Source: JBBTRP01 sp038065125 (GTDB lineage Bacteria > Patescibacteriota > Patescibacteriia > JACQRZ01). From it: a stretch of 64,000 nucleotides of DNA. The notes beneath the pieces are model-generated. The model had not been told where the DNA came from, did no database searches, and worked only from the letters and a program-made list of their open reading frames with translations. Location: NCBI GenBank assembly GCA_038065125.1, contig JBBTRP010000006.1, positions 1-64,000 of the forward strand, given 5' to 3'. This document shows positions 41,042-49,925 of the stretch, in pieces (the stretch's first letter is position 1; every line of letters starts with the position of its first letter). Both the position numbers and the translations under genes were made by a program.

Positions 41042-41922
41042 CCATGAAACGATTACTCATTATTGGTGGATCGGGTCAGCTTGGAGCGGCGCTTCGTAAA
41101 GACGCATCTTTTTTCGGCTATGAAGTATTCTCGCCGTCGAAGAAAGATCTTGATATTACCTGCGAGAGTTCAATCCTAGAAGAGTACGTACAAGACTGCG
41201 CACCGAATCTCGTTATTAATGCGGCGGCATATAATCTCGTTGCGTCGTCCGAAAATTTTCCGCTTGAAGCTATGAACCTCAACTGTTTTTTTGTGGCAAA
41301 TCTTGCTGCAGCGTGTTCAAAGATCTCTGCTCCTCTCGTGACTTATAGCACGGATTACGTCTTTGATGGAAAGAAAGGATCGCCGTATATTGAGCATGAA
41401 CAGCCAAATCCCCTCCAGATGTATGGTATTTCAAAGTGTGCCGGCGAGTATGCAGCCCGAGCGTACTATGAAATGGGGTCGATTGTTATTCGCACCTGCG
41501 GCATCTATGGAGGCATTTCGGGAAGTAGACAAAAAGGGGGAAATTGCGTACTCAACTTCATTCGCCAATTGCGATTGGGCCTCAGCTTTTCCGTCAGCGC
41601 AGACCAGTGGGCAACCCCGACCTACGCCCAGTCAGTCAGTTGTGCGACCCTTGCTCTTCTTGAAACAGAACCAGCGGCTGGCATCTATCATCTTGTCAAC
41701 GAAGGGCATTGCTCATGGTATGACTTCGCACGAGAGATCAAACTCTTGATCGGCAGTTCAACACATATCGAGCCGATAGAGACTGATAAAAGTACTGTAC
41801 CTGCCAGACCCCTTTTTTCAGTTCTTAGCAATGCGAAAGCGAAACGTCTAGGCATCCAACTGCCTTTTTGGAAAGATGCATTGGCCCAGTATATTGAGAG
41901 TGAACTCCTCCTAAATCGCTAA
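41038..41922 (+). CDS. RmlD-like 4-keto-sugar reductase
   Basis: 294 residues. LLIIGGSGQLGAALRKD and YSTDYVFDGKKGSPY are RmlD hallmarks, with catalytic YGISK in LQMYGISKCAGEY and TPTYAQSVS later. RmlD reduces dTDP-4-keto-rhamnose. With RfbF/RfbG upstream and no RmlA/RmlB in the window, the substrate is more likely a CDP-linked 4-keto-6-deoxy sugar. ATGA overlap with rfbG; an ATG two codons later is an alternative start. Confidence 0.88.
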   Translation: MTMKRLLIIGGSGQLGAALRKDASFFGYEVFSPSKKDLDITCESSILEEYVQDCAPNLVINAAAYNLVASSENFPLEAMNLNCFFVANLAAACSKISAPLVTYSTDYVFDGKKGSPYIEHEQPNPLQMYGISKCAGEYAARAYYEMGSIVIRTCGIYGGISGSRQKGGNCVLNFIRQLRLGLSFSVSADQWATPTYAQSVSCATLALLETEPAAGIYHLVNEGHCSWYDFAREIKLLIGSSTHIEPIETDKSTVPARPLFSVLSNAKAKRLGIQLPFWKDALAQYIESELLLNR

Positions 41923-41935
41923 CCGACCTGTAGGC

Positions 41936-43024
41936 ATGAAGCAAAAAGTAAGTATTTGCATCCCGGTATATAATGGAGGTCAGTTACTGCGAAGGGCCAT
42001 CGAGTCCGCGCTTACTCAAACGCACCCCACTGTTGAGGTTGTCATTGTGGATAACGCGAGTACAGATGAAACGCCTACGCTTGTGGCAGAGTACGAGGCA
42101 AAGGACTCACGCGTAAAAAGCTTTCGGAACGAAAAAAATATCGGTAACAACCCGAATATTTTAAGGTCTTTTCAGCTTGCCACTGGCGACTTCGTCCAGC
42201 TACTGTGCCACGATGACTGGCTCTCACCCACGTATATTGCTGATGTTTATAGATTATTTGAACTTCATCCCGAGAGCTTATTTTGTACAGGAAAGGTTGT
42301 CGGATTTTTGTCAGATGAAGGCTTTTCGATCACAGAGTGCAATTATCAGAACTATTTTACCCGTGAAAAGTACTCGATCTCGGATATACTAGGAAAGCTC
42401 TATTCATCAATCTGGTTGCACTATACTATTCTTGGAATGATGAGAAAAGATGATGTTGATAAGGCGATAGCGAACATGCCCGATGCCGTCTATCAGCAAA
42501 ACTTCAGTTCTACTGATACGAATGGCTATTTACGGCAGATTTTTTCTGATGCATTTTTGATTCTTGTCATCCAGTCTCTTTTCTCATATCGATGGATCGG
42601 GGCGACTAATTCATGTTTTTATGCAAAAGTAGGCACAACGGTGACCAAAGAGCGCGTGGAGCGTATCTACCCGCGTAACACAATTCAGCAAGTCGTTGAA
42701 TACCAAACAATGATTGCGGAGCACTATAGTAAGCTTTATTCGACGCTTGGTTTTTTAAAGTACCTTCCAGCGATGAAATACTATTTTTCACGCACGCTAC
42801 TCAATGAACTTGTGATCCACTGCCTGAAGACTAAAACCTCATTACGGGCACTCTTACAGCATAAAAATGTAAGAGATTATCTAGCCTCCATCCCAAGAGT
42901 GCGACTCTTGGCTGAAATTATTCGCTGTTTGCCGTGGCTTGTCTTGAGAGGATTAGCGTATAATGCCCGCGGGCAAAGAAAAAAAAGGTTTACCAGCTTC
43001 TGCGTGCCGCCTACGCCCCTGTAG
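41936..43024 (+). CDS. Glycosyltransferase family 2
   Basis: 362 residues. GT-A opening VSICIPVYNGGQLLRRAIES, IVDNASTDETP, and the metal site CHDDWLSP (H-D-D form of DxD). The C-terminal 130 residues are basic and probably lie on the membrane. Probably transfers the sugar made by the preceding CDP pathway genes. 3' end overlaps the convergent gmd gene by 14 bases. Confidence 0.9.
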   Translation: MKQKVSICIPVYNGGQLLRRAIESALTQTHPTVEVVIVDNASTDETPTLVAEYEAKDSRVKSFRNEKNIGNNPNILRSFQLATGDFVQLLCHDDWLSPTYIADVYRLFELHPESLFCTGKVVGFLSDEGFSITECNYQNYFTREKYSISDILGKLYSSIWLHYTILGMMRKDDVDKAIANMPDAVYQQNFSSTDTNGYLRQIFSDAFLILVIQSLFSYRWIGATNSCFYAKVGTTVTKERVERIYPRNTIQQVVEYQTMIAEHYSKLYSTLGFLKYLPAMKYYFSRTLLNELVIHCLKTKTSLRALLQHKNVRDYLASIPRVRLLAEIIRCLPWLVLRGLAYNARGQRKKRFTSFCVPPTPL

Positions 43025-43994
43025 TATAACGTTTCATGTCCGCATCGACCATCATTTCAACGAGGCCAGAAAAGTCAACCGTGTGCCGCCATCCGAGAAT
43101 GCGGAGTGCTTTCTCTGAGTTTCCGTGCAGATGATCGACGTCTGTGGGACGCTTGTGGGTAGACGTCGAAATAACATATCGCTCCCAGTCAGCAATGTCT
43201 ACATGTTCGAACGAACGCTGAACGAATTCGCGCACAGAATGACTCTCGCCGGTTGCTACGGCAAAGTCGTCTGGCACATCGTGTTGGAGCATGCGATACA
43301 TCGCTTCTACATAATCTCCCGCAAAACCCCAATCGCGCCGAGCGTCTAGGTTCCCAAGCTCGAGCTTTTCAGCAAGTCCAAGCTTGATGCGCGCAACGGC
43401 GTCCGTGATTTTTCGTGTAACGAACTGCTTGCCGCGAAGAGGGGATTCATGATTGAAGAGAATGCCGTTTGCCGTAAAGAGGCCATAGGAGTGGCGGAAG
43501 TTGACAGTAATCCAGTAAGCGTTCAATTTTGCAATGGCGTAGGGACTTTGGGGATTGAAGGGCGTATTTTCGTCTTGTGTTCCGTCCTCTGATTTGCTCC
43601 CGCCGTACATCTCAGACGTCGACGCCTGGTAGAATTTCGAAAGCGGAGAAAAGAGCTTGATAGCGTTCAGGAGGTAAATCACACCGAGTGCGTTGACTTC
43701 AGTTGTGAGTTTTGCGAGGTCCCACGAGAGGCCCACAAAGGATTGCGCGGCAAGATTGTAGACTTCAGTGGGTCTGAGTTGCTTGACGAGGCGCAACAGT
43801 GACGCCTCATCCGTGAGGTCGCCGTCGACCAACTCAACATCCTTCGTGATTCCCAGCCAGTCGAGATTCGAGAAGTTTGGGTTTGAGTACCTACGGAGCA
43901 TGCCGTAGACCTTATAGTCCTTCTCAAGTAGGAGTTTTGCAAGATAGGGACCGTCTTGGCCCAAAATTCCGGTAATCAGTGCCGTCTTTTTCAT
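43011..43994 (-). CDS. gmd: GDP-mannose 4,6-dehydratase
   Basis: 327 residues. ALITGILGQDGPYLAKLL is the Gmd NADP loop, then GDLTDEASL, NLAAQSFVGLSW, STSEMYGG, catalytic YAIAK, FNHESPLRG and RDWGFAGDYVEAMY, all diagnostic. It forms GDP-4-keto-6-deoxy-D-mannose, precursor of GDP-fucose, rhamnose, perosamine or colitose. The ColD-type dehydratase at 47797 and the SDRs after it would complete a 3,6-dideoxyhexose route. Confidence 0.95.
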   Translation of the reverse strand: MKKTALITGILGQDGPYLAKLLLEKDYKVYGMLRRYSNPNFSNLDWLGITKDVELVDGDLTDEASLLRLVKQLRPTEVYNLAAQSFVGLSWDLAKLTTEVNALGVIYLLNAIKLFSPLSKFYQASTSEMYGGSKSEDGTQDENTPFNPQSPYAIAKLNAYWITVNFRHSYGLFTANGILFNHESPLRGKQFVTRKITDAVARIKLGLAEKLELGNLDARRDWGFAGDYVEAMYRMLQHDVPDDFAVATGESHSVREFVQRSFEHVDIADWERYVISTSTHKRPTDVDHLHGNSEKALRILGWRHTVDFSGLVEMMVDADMKRYTTGA

Positions 43995-44061
43995 ATGCCA
44001 AAGATTAGTATTGACTGGTAAACAGTATCAAATTCATGATATGGTGCAAGTAGCTCACAGT

Positions 44062-45006
44062 ATGGGAAAAAACATCTCATTCAGCATTATTGTCCCAACG
44101 TATAATGAGGAGAGCGACATCGCACGAACGCTCTCAGCTCTTGAGGTACTTGAATATGAACAGTATGAAGTTATTGTGGTCGATGGACGATCGCACGACA
44201 GAACGGTTGAAATCGTGGAGTCATACACGAAGCGCCTGCCGTACTTCTCTCTTCTGTTTGAGCAGGTGAACTACGGCGTATCCGCTGCCCGAAACATTGG
44301 CATTCAGGCCGCAAGACATGATGTCCTTGTGATTCTCAATGCAGATGTGATCCTACCTCCCAACTACTTGCACCAGCTGGAGCCATACTACCAGCAAGGC
44401 TATGAGTGGGTTGCGGTTGTGGACCGAGTTATGAATTTGGAGACTGCATACGCACGGTTCATTGAAAGCGAAGCCTACATCGCTAGATTCGTGAAAAAAA
44501 ACCACTGGGTCTGGACAGAAGGGTTCTCGTGTACTAAAAAAGCCGCGCTTTCAGTCGGGTGTTTTCCAGAAAAGATGCCAGGCTGCGGCGGGGAGGATGG
44601 CGTCTTTGGCGAGATGCTTGAAAAGTCGAATAAGGGCTTACGGGCCCTGGATATCATCGCGCCACATATCGCCCCTTGCGACTTTGACTCGTTCTATCGT
44701 GCGCAGATTGTTCGCGGGCGTGGTAGGACATTCCACTATTTTTTTGTGAAGCACTATACCTTCACGCACGTCGTTGTAGATACGCTCCTTTCATCGATCG
44801 TGCGTATCATGAAAATGTTGAGCGTTCTGTTCCCGCTTGCGGTAGTATTGAGACTTTCACGCTATTCGAAGCGCGGTAGTGCCGACGTGCCTATCTTTTT
44901 GTACCTTTTTTATCTTCGGGAAGCGGTTCTCTTACGAGGTATGTGGGAGGCGCTCTTGCGCGTTGCTGCGAGAGCGTTCAAAACGGCAGATACTCCCGTC
45001 CCATAA
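44062..45006 (+). CDS. Glycosyltransferase family 2
   Basis: 314 residues from the ATG at 44062 (MGKNISFSIIVPTYNEE). A TTGACT/CATGAT promoter-like pair (44011-44016, 44035-44040) would start transcription after the alternative ATG at 44041, which favours this start. VVDGRSHDRTVEI, LNADVILPPNYL (NAD in place of DxD) and GEDGVFGEML follow. Two C-terminal hydrophobic segments suggest membrane attachment. It overlaps the convergent GT4 by 97 bases. Confidence 0.88.
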   Translation: MGKNISFSIIVPTYNEESDIARTLSALEVLEYEQYEVIVVDGRSHDRTVEIVESYTKRLPYFSLLFEQVNYGVSAARNIGIQAARHDVLVILNADVILPPNYLHQLEPYYQQGYEWVAVVDRVMNLETAYARFIESEAYIARFVKKNHWVWTEGFSCTKKAALSVGCFPEKMPGCGGEDGVFGEMLEKSNKGLRALDIIAPHIAPCDFDSFYRAQIVRGRGRTFHYFFVKHYTFTHVVVDTLLSSIVRIMKMLSVLFPLAVVLRLSRYSKRGSADVPIFLYLFYLREAVLLRGMWEALLRVAARAFKTADTPVP

Positions 45007-46118
45007 CTCCATTCTACAATGATTTCACTCGAACGCTTACCCATTTGCTCTCGCTCGTGTGGGTTATTGAGAAGTAGAGAGATATATTCCCCAAGCCGTA
45101 CAACGTCGCCGACCGGATAGATGTACCCACTTCCGTCTTGCACGAGATCAGTGGCGCATCCGACAGCATCGGAAGTGATTATTGGCAACCCAAAACACAT
45201 AGCCTCATTGACGACAAGTCCAAATGTCTCAAAGCCTGACGGCAAGACGAAAATGTCAGCGGCACCGAAGTAGAGAGAAAGTTCACTTTGATTTTTGAAC
45301 CCCTCAAAGAAAACACCATCTATGGAGTTTTTTTTTGCGTAGGACTCAAGTTCGGATCGAAGTGGACCGTCGCCGACGAAAACGAGCACCGCACTCTTTT
45401 TTGGCAAGCAGGAAAACGCTTGCAAGACATCGTGCGGTCGCTTTCGATTGATCAACTTTGCGGCAAATAGAACGATAGGAAGATCCGGATACCCCAGTCT
45501 TTTTTTAAGGTCAGATTTTTTTGGAAGTGCTTTGCGTTGTGTGAAGAAGTACTCATTGTCTACGGCATACGGCATAAAATAAAGCTTGCTTTCGGGAATT
45601 TTATAGTAATCGTAGAAAGCTCTGCTTTTTTTTCCAACGGGAAAGCATGCGGAGCATCCACTGAAAAAAAATTTAAAAAAAAGTTTCTGTACATATGCCC
45701 GTACCCCTGAGTGGGGCGTGATGATCGTCTCGCCGCGGAAAAAGATCGGAACTCCTTTTATTCTCGCTGCAACGTATGCAATGAGTGTCGTTGCGTGCGT
45801 GTATCCGTGGATGAGAAGGGCGTCATACGTGCCCACAAGGATTTCGTGCACAATTCCAAGATTGACCAGTCCAAAAAATGAGTTGACGTCAGGTTTAAAG
45901 GAGTAGTTCTTGAGAAAATGACAGACGTACCCACTCACAAGGTCGCGATCCCAGGTAAATCGGACGCCGAAACCCGGATCAATAGCAGGCCGAAGTGCGT
46001 GGTCGGAACAGTAAAAAACAGTCACGTCAATTTCTGTGCACTCGGCAAGCTTTCGAAAGAATGGCGCGTGGTATTGAATTGGGTGAGTTTGCAGGATCGC
46101 AAGCCGGAACGGGTTCAT
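44910..46118 (-). CDS. Glycosyltransferase family 4
   Basis: 402 residues. N-terminal LAILQTHPIQYHAPFFRKL is a distinctive opening of a GT4 group found in surface-glycan loci. The C-terminal half has LFAAKLINRKRPHDVLQAF, FVLPSGFETFGLVVNEAMCFGLP with the E-x7-E motif, and a basic tail. ATGA overlap with the upstream membrane protein suggests they act together. Confidence 0.9.
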   Translation of the reverse strand: MNPFRLAILQTHPIQYHAPFFRKLAECTEIDVTVFYCSDHALRPAIDPGFGVRFTWDRDLVSGYVCHFLKNYSFKPDVNSFFGLVNLGIVHEILVGTYDALLIHGYTHATTLIAYVAARIKGVPIFFRGETIITPHSGVRAYVQKLFFKFFFSGCSACFPVGKKSRAFYDYYKIPESKLYFMPYAVDNEYFFTQRKALPKKSDLKKRLGYPDLPIVLFAAKLINRKRPHDVLQAFSCLPKKSAVLVFVGDGPLRSELESYAKKNSIDGVFFEGFKNQSELSLYFGAADIFVLPSGFETFGLVVNEAMCFGLPIITSDAVGCATDLVQDGSGYIYPVGDVVRLGEYISLLLNNPHEREQMGKRSSEIIVEWSYGTGVSAVLNALAATRKSASHIPRKRTASRR

Positions 46119-47713
46119 TTCTTTTGTAGAATATAATAATCGACATACTGGAAGCTATTCTTATCCTGTACGAGTAGAGATGAGAGGGGTGAGTTGGCGA
46201 GAACATTTTTTACGAGTGTTTTAGCCGTAACAAGAGGTACGAAGTACGGGCTTGTCGACCGCCAAACAAGGCGATATCTCTTCAATAGATCATCAAGGAC
46301 TGCTTGAGTGTATTCGACATGAGCCTGCGGCACAAGCAACAGAATGTCTCCGGTTTGGCATTTTTCAAGTCCTGGTGAAAAAACAGAATAGTGCAGATCA
46401 AATTTAAGGCTGGAAAAACGAGTTGAGCGGGGGGTGGCCGAGCGAAGATCAAAGTCTTTATTCGTTAGGCCCCGGAATTCGAGAAATTGAGCCATAATCG
46501 AATAAGTACCCAGTCCCCCTGTATTGGCATCGAGCACGGAGTCAATAAATATACTAACGGGTTTATTCTTTGACTCCTTTATCAGTGGGATAAGGGTGTC
46601 AAGCATGTTATTGAAATTAAGAGGAAGGTACTTATTATAGGTGAGGTAGTGCGCCCCTGCCGGTATCACATTGACCGCAAAGATAAGTAAGACAAGGATT
46701 ACCGGAGCGATAATTTTTTTTGCCTGCATGCGTGAGATAAAAAAGGCAGCGGACGGGATAGCAAACGCATAAGCGCCGAGCAGGTATTGCGGACCGTAGA
46801 ATCCAAGGGCAAGGTATGCGATCATAAAACACAAAGCAGCAAAAAGAAGAGCGTCGTAGAGAGGATGTGGCGAGTCGTGCTTGAGGGCTATTCTATAGAT
46901 CCGATGCAGCCCGAGCGGCAGAATTGCAAAAAAAAGAAATGGATCAGAAAATGTGGCGTAGTTGATCAAGTTTTTTGCGAATACCAGAAGATTGAACGAC
47001 TGATGGGTTATGAGTCCAAGATCTGCATATGGCAGGACAAGAAATTTATAAAAAACAAGATAGGTAATACTGGAGGCGAGAAGGAGTGTATCGAGTGCTT
47101 TTTCACGCGCGGTGCCTCCTTTCCAAAACAAAAAGATTCTGGCGATAGAGACCCCTCCAATAAGGATAAAGGCGGTTTCCTTATAGTAGATTGTTGCGTT
47201 TGCGGCCACTAAGGTTGCAAGAAGTAATGGAATAGTTTGCCTATTTAAAAACAGAGAGTAAAAAAATATGAATAGGAGCGCATAAAAAATTACATTACGA
47301 TCCGTAAGCTGCAGCCGAAACCACGATATTGTAAACGCCGGGAGGAGAAAGAGAAATATCGATGTGCATAATGTTCGCCATCTACTCAGCCCACTCCAGC
47401 GAACAACGATCCACAGAAACACAGCAAACAGAATAAATTGGACCGCATGAAAGAAGAAATAGGCACGAGGGTGGTTTGAAAACAATGCTACGGCGTTATA
47501 TTCCAGATCTGAAAGAGGCGTGAAGCGTCCAGTTGCCATCGAGTCGTAGTAGGGAAAATCTGGCGAATAGTAAAAAAGAGATTTATTAATTTGAAGAGTC
47601 TTAAGAAAAACAAAGTCGTCCGTCGGGCCAAGTAATGGTGAGACAAGAAAGATTGCCGAATATACCGCGACGATAAGTATGTATACGAAAATGGCAGGAT
47701 GAATTTTTTCCAT
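46115..47713 (-). CDS. Multi-spanning membrane protein, GT-C-like
   Basis: 532 residues, about eleven hydrophobic helices up to about residue 370 and a soluble C-terminal domain of about 160 residues. The first outer loop has an acidic pair (LGPTDDFVFL), as expected for a polyprenyl-phospho-sugar-dependent transferase, and a RLQLTDRNVIFY segment lies in a later loop. No recognised family signature beyond this. It could also be a Wzy-like polymerase. Shares an overlapping divergent promoter with the gene at 47797. Confidence 0.65.
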   Translation of the reverse strand: MEKIHPAIFVYILIVAVYSAIFLVSPLLGPTDDFVFLKTLQINKSLFYYSPDFPYYDSMATGRFTPLSDLEYNAVALFSNHPRAYFFFHAVQFILFAVFLWIVVRWSGLSRWRTLCTSIFLFLLPAFTISWFRLQLTDRNVIFYALLFIFFYSLFLNRQTIPLLLATLVAANATIYYKETAFILIGGVSIARIFLFWKGGTAREKALDTLLLASSITYLVFYKFLVLPYADLGLITHQSFNLLVFAKNLINYATFSDPFLFFAILPLGLHRIYRIALKHDSPHPLYDALLFAALCFMIAYLALGFYGPQYLLGAYAFAIPSAAFFISRMQAKKIIAPVILVLLIFAVNVIPAGAHYLTYNKYLPLNFNNMLDTLIPLIKESKNKPVSIFIDSVLDANTGGLGTYSIMAQFLEFRGLTNKDFDLRSATPRSTRFSSLKFDLHYSVFSPGLEKCQTGDILLLVPQAHVEYTQAVLDDLLKRYRLVWRSTSPYFVPLVTAKTLVKNVLANSPLSSLLVQDKNSFQYVDYYILQKK

Positions 47714-47726
47714 ACCAGGAGGACGT

Positions 47727-47754
47727 TTGACGGTGAAGTGTCTATCTGTATACT
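47727..47754 (+). promoter_or_regulatory. Promoter of the ColD-type dehydratase gene
   Basis: TTGACG (47727-47732), 16-base spacer, TATACT (47749-47754), about 42 bases before the ATG at 47797. Confidence 0.55.
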
Positions 47755-47779
47755 ATATTCAAAAGGAAATTTAATGCAA
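47752..47779 (-). promoter_or_regulatory. Divergent promoter of the GT-C-like gene
   Basis: Minus strand TTGCAT (47774-47779), 16-base spacer, TATAGT (47752-47757). Its -10 shares bases 47752-47754 with the plus-strand -10; the centre TATACTATA reads nearly the same both ways. Confidence 0.5.
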
Positions 47780-47796
47780 AGCTTTGAGTCGCAGAT

Positions 47797-48984
47797 ATGG
47801 AATCAACTCCGTTGCGCTATCACCTCGCAAAAGACACAATCGATCGAAGCGATATCGACGCTCTTATTGAGTGGCTCAAAGGATATCCGCGATTGACAAA
47901 GTCAACCCTCACGACCGAGTTTGAAAAAAAATGGTCAGAGTGGCTAGGCATGGATTTCTCCGTTTTTTGCAACTCTGGATCTTCGGCGAATCTATTGATG
48001 TTTGCCGCGCTCCTGGAGTCAAAGCGTCTTGCAAATAAGAAGGTGATCGTGCCGTCAGTTGGTTGGGGAACCACAATTGCGCCTGCTATGCAGCTGGGAT
48101 TTGAACCAATCATGTGTGAAGCGGATTCTGAAACCTTCGGCCTCGACCTCGATCATCTACGTATTCTACTTGAAAAGCATCATCCATCGACAGTCATTAT
48201 GGTGCAAGTATTGGGGGTTCCCCATAAGATGGACGAACTCCTTTCTCTAAAGGAGCAATATGGCTTTATTTTACTTGAAGATGCCTGTGCAGCAATGGGT
48301 GCGTCGTATAAGGGAAAGCATGTTGGCACGTTCGGAGACATGGCGAGTTTTTCCCTCTACTTCGGTCACCAGATATCGACAATCGAGGGTGGACTTGTAT
48401 CGACTAATGACCCCAAGTTCCGTGATCTACTCCTTATGCTAAGAAGTCATGGGTGGGGCAAGGACCTGGACGAAGAAACGCATAACGCATTTGTAGACAA
48501 ACACGCGATCGATGATTTCCACAAACCATTCGTTTTTTACATCCCGGGATACAATGTGCGATCAACAGACTTGAACGCATTTTTGGGTATCCGCCAGATC
48601 GATAAGATGGAGCGACTCATCAAGTCTCGATCAGAAAATCATAGTCGCTACACGCAGCTGCTCGGATCGTTTTTCCAGTGCCAAAAAGCACCCGACCAGT
48701 CGGTTGTGTGTAGTATCCATTTCGGCGCACTTGCACATAGTCGAGAGCAGCGGAAAGCAATCGTCTCAGCGTTATTGGAGAACGGCATCGAAACACGCAT
48801 ATTTTCTGCAGGCAACCTCGGCCTTCATCCGTTTTGGACGAGAAGCTATGGAGAGACATCGTTCCCTGTTGCCGATCGCATTCACCACGCCGGTTTTTTT
48901 CTGCCCAATCATCCGTCCTTAGGGGAGAAAGACATCGAGTTTATCGTGCGAGTTGTGCTTCAAGCCGCTTCTGTCACCAGCTAA
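47797..48984 (+). CDS. PLP-dependent sugar 3-dehydratase, ColD/RfbH type (DegT/DnrJ fold)
   Basis: 395 residues with the aminotransferase fold: NSGSSANLLMF, VPSVGWGTTIAPAM and LLEDACAAMGASY. At the position of the PLP-binding lysine the protein has His (H191) in YFGHQISTIEGG. That Lys-to-His change is the mark of ColD and RfbH, which remove the C3 hydroxyl to give 3,6-dideoxy-4-keto sugars. The C-terminal cysteine cluster that holds RfbH's [2Fe-2S] centre is absent, so a ColD-like, glutamate-dependent reaction is expected. The start could lie slightly upstream. Substrate may be the Gmd product (43011) or the RfbG product (39965). Confidence 0.9.
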   Translation: MESTPLRYHLAKDTIDRSDIDALIEWLKGYPRLTKSTLTTEFEKKWSEWLGMDFSVFCNSGSSANLLMFAALLESKRLANKKVIVPSVGWGTTIAPAMQLGFEPIMCEADSETFGLDLDHLRILLEKHHPSTVIMVQVLGVPHKMDELLSLKEQYGFILLEDACAAMGASYKGKHVGTFGDMASFSLYFGHQISTIEGGLVSTNDPKFRDLLLMLRSHGWGKDLDEETHNAFVDKHAIDDFHKPFVFYIPGYNVRSTDLNAFLGIRQIDKMERLIKSRSENHSRYTQLLGSFFQCQKAPDQSVVCSIHFGALAHSREQRKAIVSALLENGIETRIFSAGNLGLHPFWTRSYGETSFPVADRIHHAGFFLPNHPSLGEKDIEFIVRVVLQAASVTS

Positions 48985-48985
48985 T

Positions 48986-49921
48986 ATGGCAAAAGTTTGC
49001 GTTACCGGCGGAGCAGGGTACATCGGATCAATGCTTGTGCCAGAACTCCTTAGGCGCGGGCATGAGGTCGTCGTCGTTGATAATTTTATGTATCGACAAA
49101 CATCCTTGCTTGAGTGTGTGCACGACCCCACGCTCAACCTTGTACGAGGCGACGCCCGTAACCGACAGACCATACAACGTGCCGTGAAGGGTTGCGATGT
49201 TATCATTCCGCTTGCGTGTATTGTCGGCGCCCCTGCATGCGATAAAGACTCTCAGCTTGCGCGTTCGACAAACCTCGATGCCATACTTCTCCTTTTGGAA
49301 CTTCGCGATCAAGGCCAGCGAATTATTTTTCCGAACACTAATAGCGGGTATGGTATTGGGCAGGACGGTATGTTTTGCACAGAGGAGAGTCCTCTCAATC
49401 CAGTTTCGCTCTATGGACAGCTAAAGGTAGAGGCGGAAAAGCGACTGCTCGAGGCGGGCAACGCCATTACATTTCGACTTGCAACAGTATTCGGTATTAG
49501 CCCACGCATGCGGTTAGACCTTTTGGTAAATGACTTCGTCTACCGCGCGGTCTTTGATCGCTTCGTAGTCCTCTTTGAGCCTCATTTTAAGCGTAACTAC
49601 ATTCATGTTCGCGATGTTGTTTCTGCGTTCTTGCACGCGATTGATCATTTTGATGAGATGAAGGATACGACCTATAATGTCGGTCTTTCTAATGCTAATT
49701 TATCAAAGCATGAACTCTGTCAGGAAATTCAAAAAATTCTTCCATCTTTTGTTTTTCAGGAGGCGTCGATCGGGGAAGACCCAGACAAACGAAACTATGT
49801 TGTCAGTAATGAAAAAATAGAAGCAACCGGCTACCGCCCACAAGTGTCGTTGCGGCAGGGAATCGAGGAGCTGGTTAAGGGGTATCAGGTCATTCCACCG
49901 CATCACTACTCCAACCGGTAG
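48986..49921 (+). CDS. NAD-dependent epimerase/dehydratase (SDR)
   Basis: 311 residues from the ATG at 48986, directly after the previous stop; an upstream in-frame start would only add residues inside the dehydratase gene. NAD loop VCVTGGAGYIGSML, PNTNSGYG, catalytic YGQLK in SLYGQLKVEAEK, and FKRNYIHVRDVV. Probably epimerises or reduces the dideoxy-4-keto sugar formed by the gene just before it, as ColC does for colitose, though it is not a clear ColC orthologue. Confidence 0.86.
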   Translation: MAKVCVTGGAGYIGSMLVPELLRRGHEVVVVDNFMYRQTSLLECVHDPTLNLVRGDARNRQTIQRAVKGCDVIIPLACIVGAPACDKDSQLARSTNLDAILLLLELRDQGQRIIFPNTNSGYGIGQDGMFCTEESPLNPVSLYGQLKVEAEKRLLEAGNAITFRLATVFGISPRMRLDLLVNDFVYRAVFDRFVVLFEPHFKRNYIHVRDVVSAFLHAIDHFDEMKDTTYNVGLSNANLSKHELCQEIQKILPSFVFQEASIGEDPDKRNYVVSNEKIEATGYRPQVSLRQGIEELVKGYQVIPPHHYSNR

Positions 49922-49925
49922 TTCT

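Noticed and set aside
47774..47896. Small frame after AAAAGGAAAT, just before the ColD-type gene
   Set aside because: It would encode about 40 residues with no recognisable features and overlaps the real gene out of frame. A leader peptide cannot be excluded.
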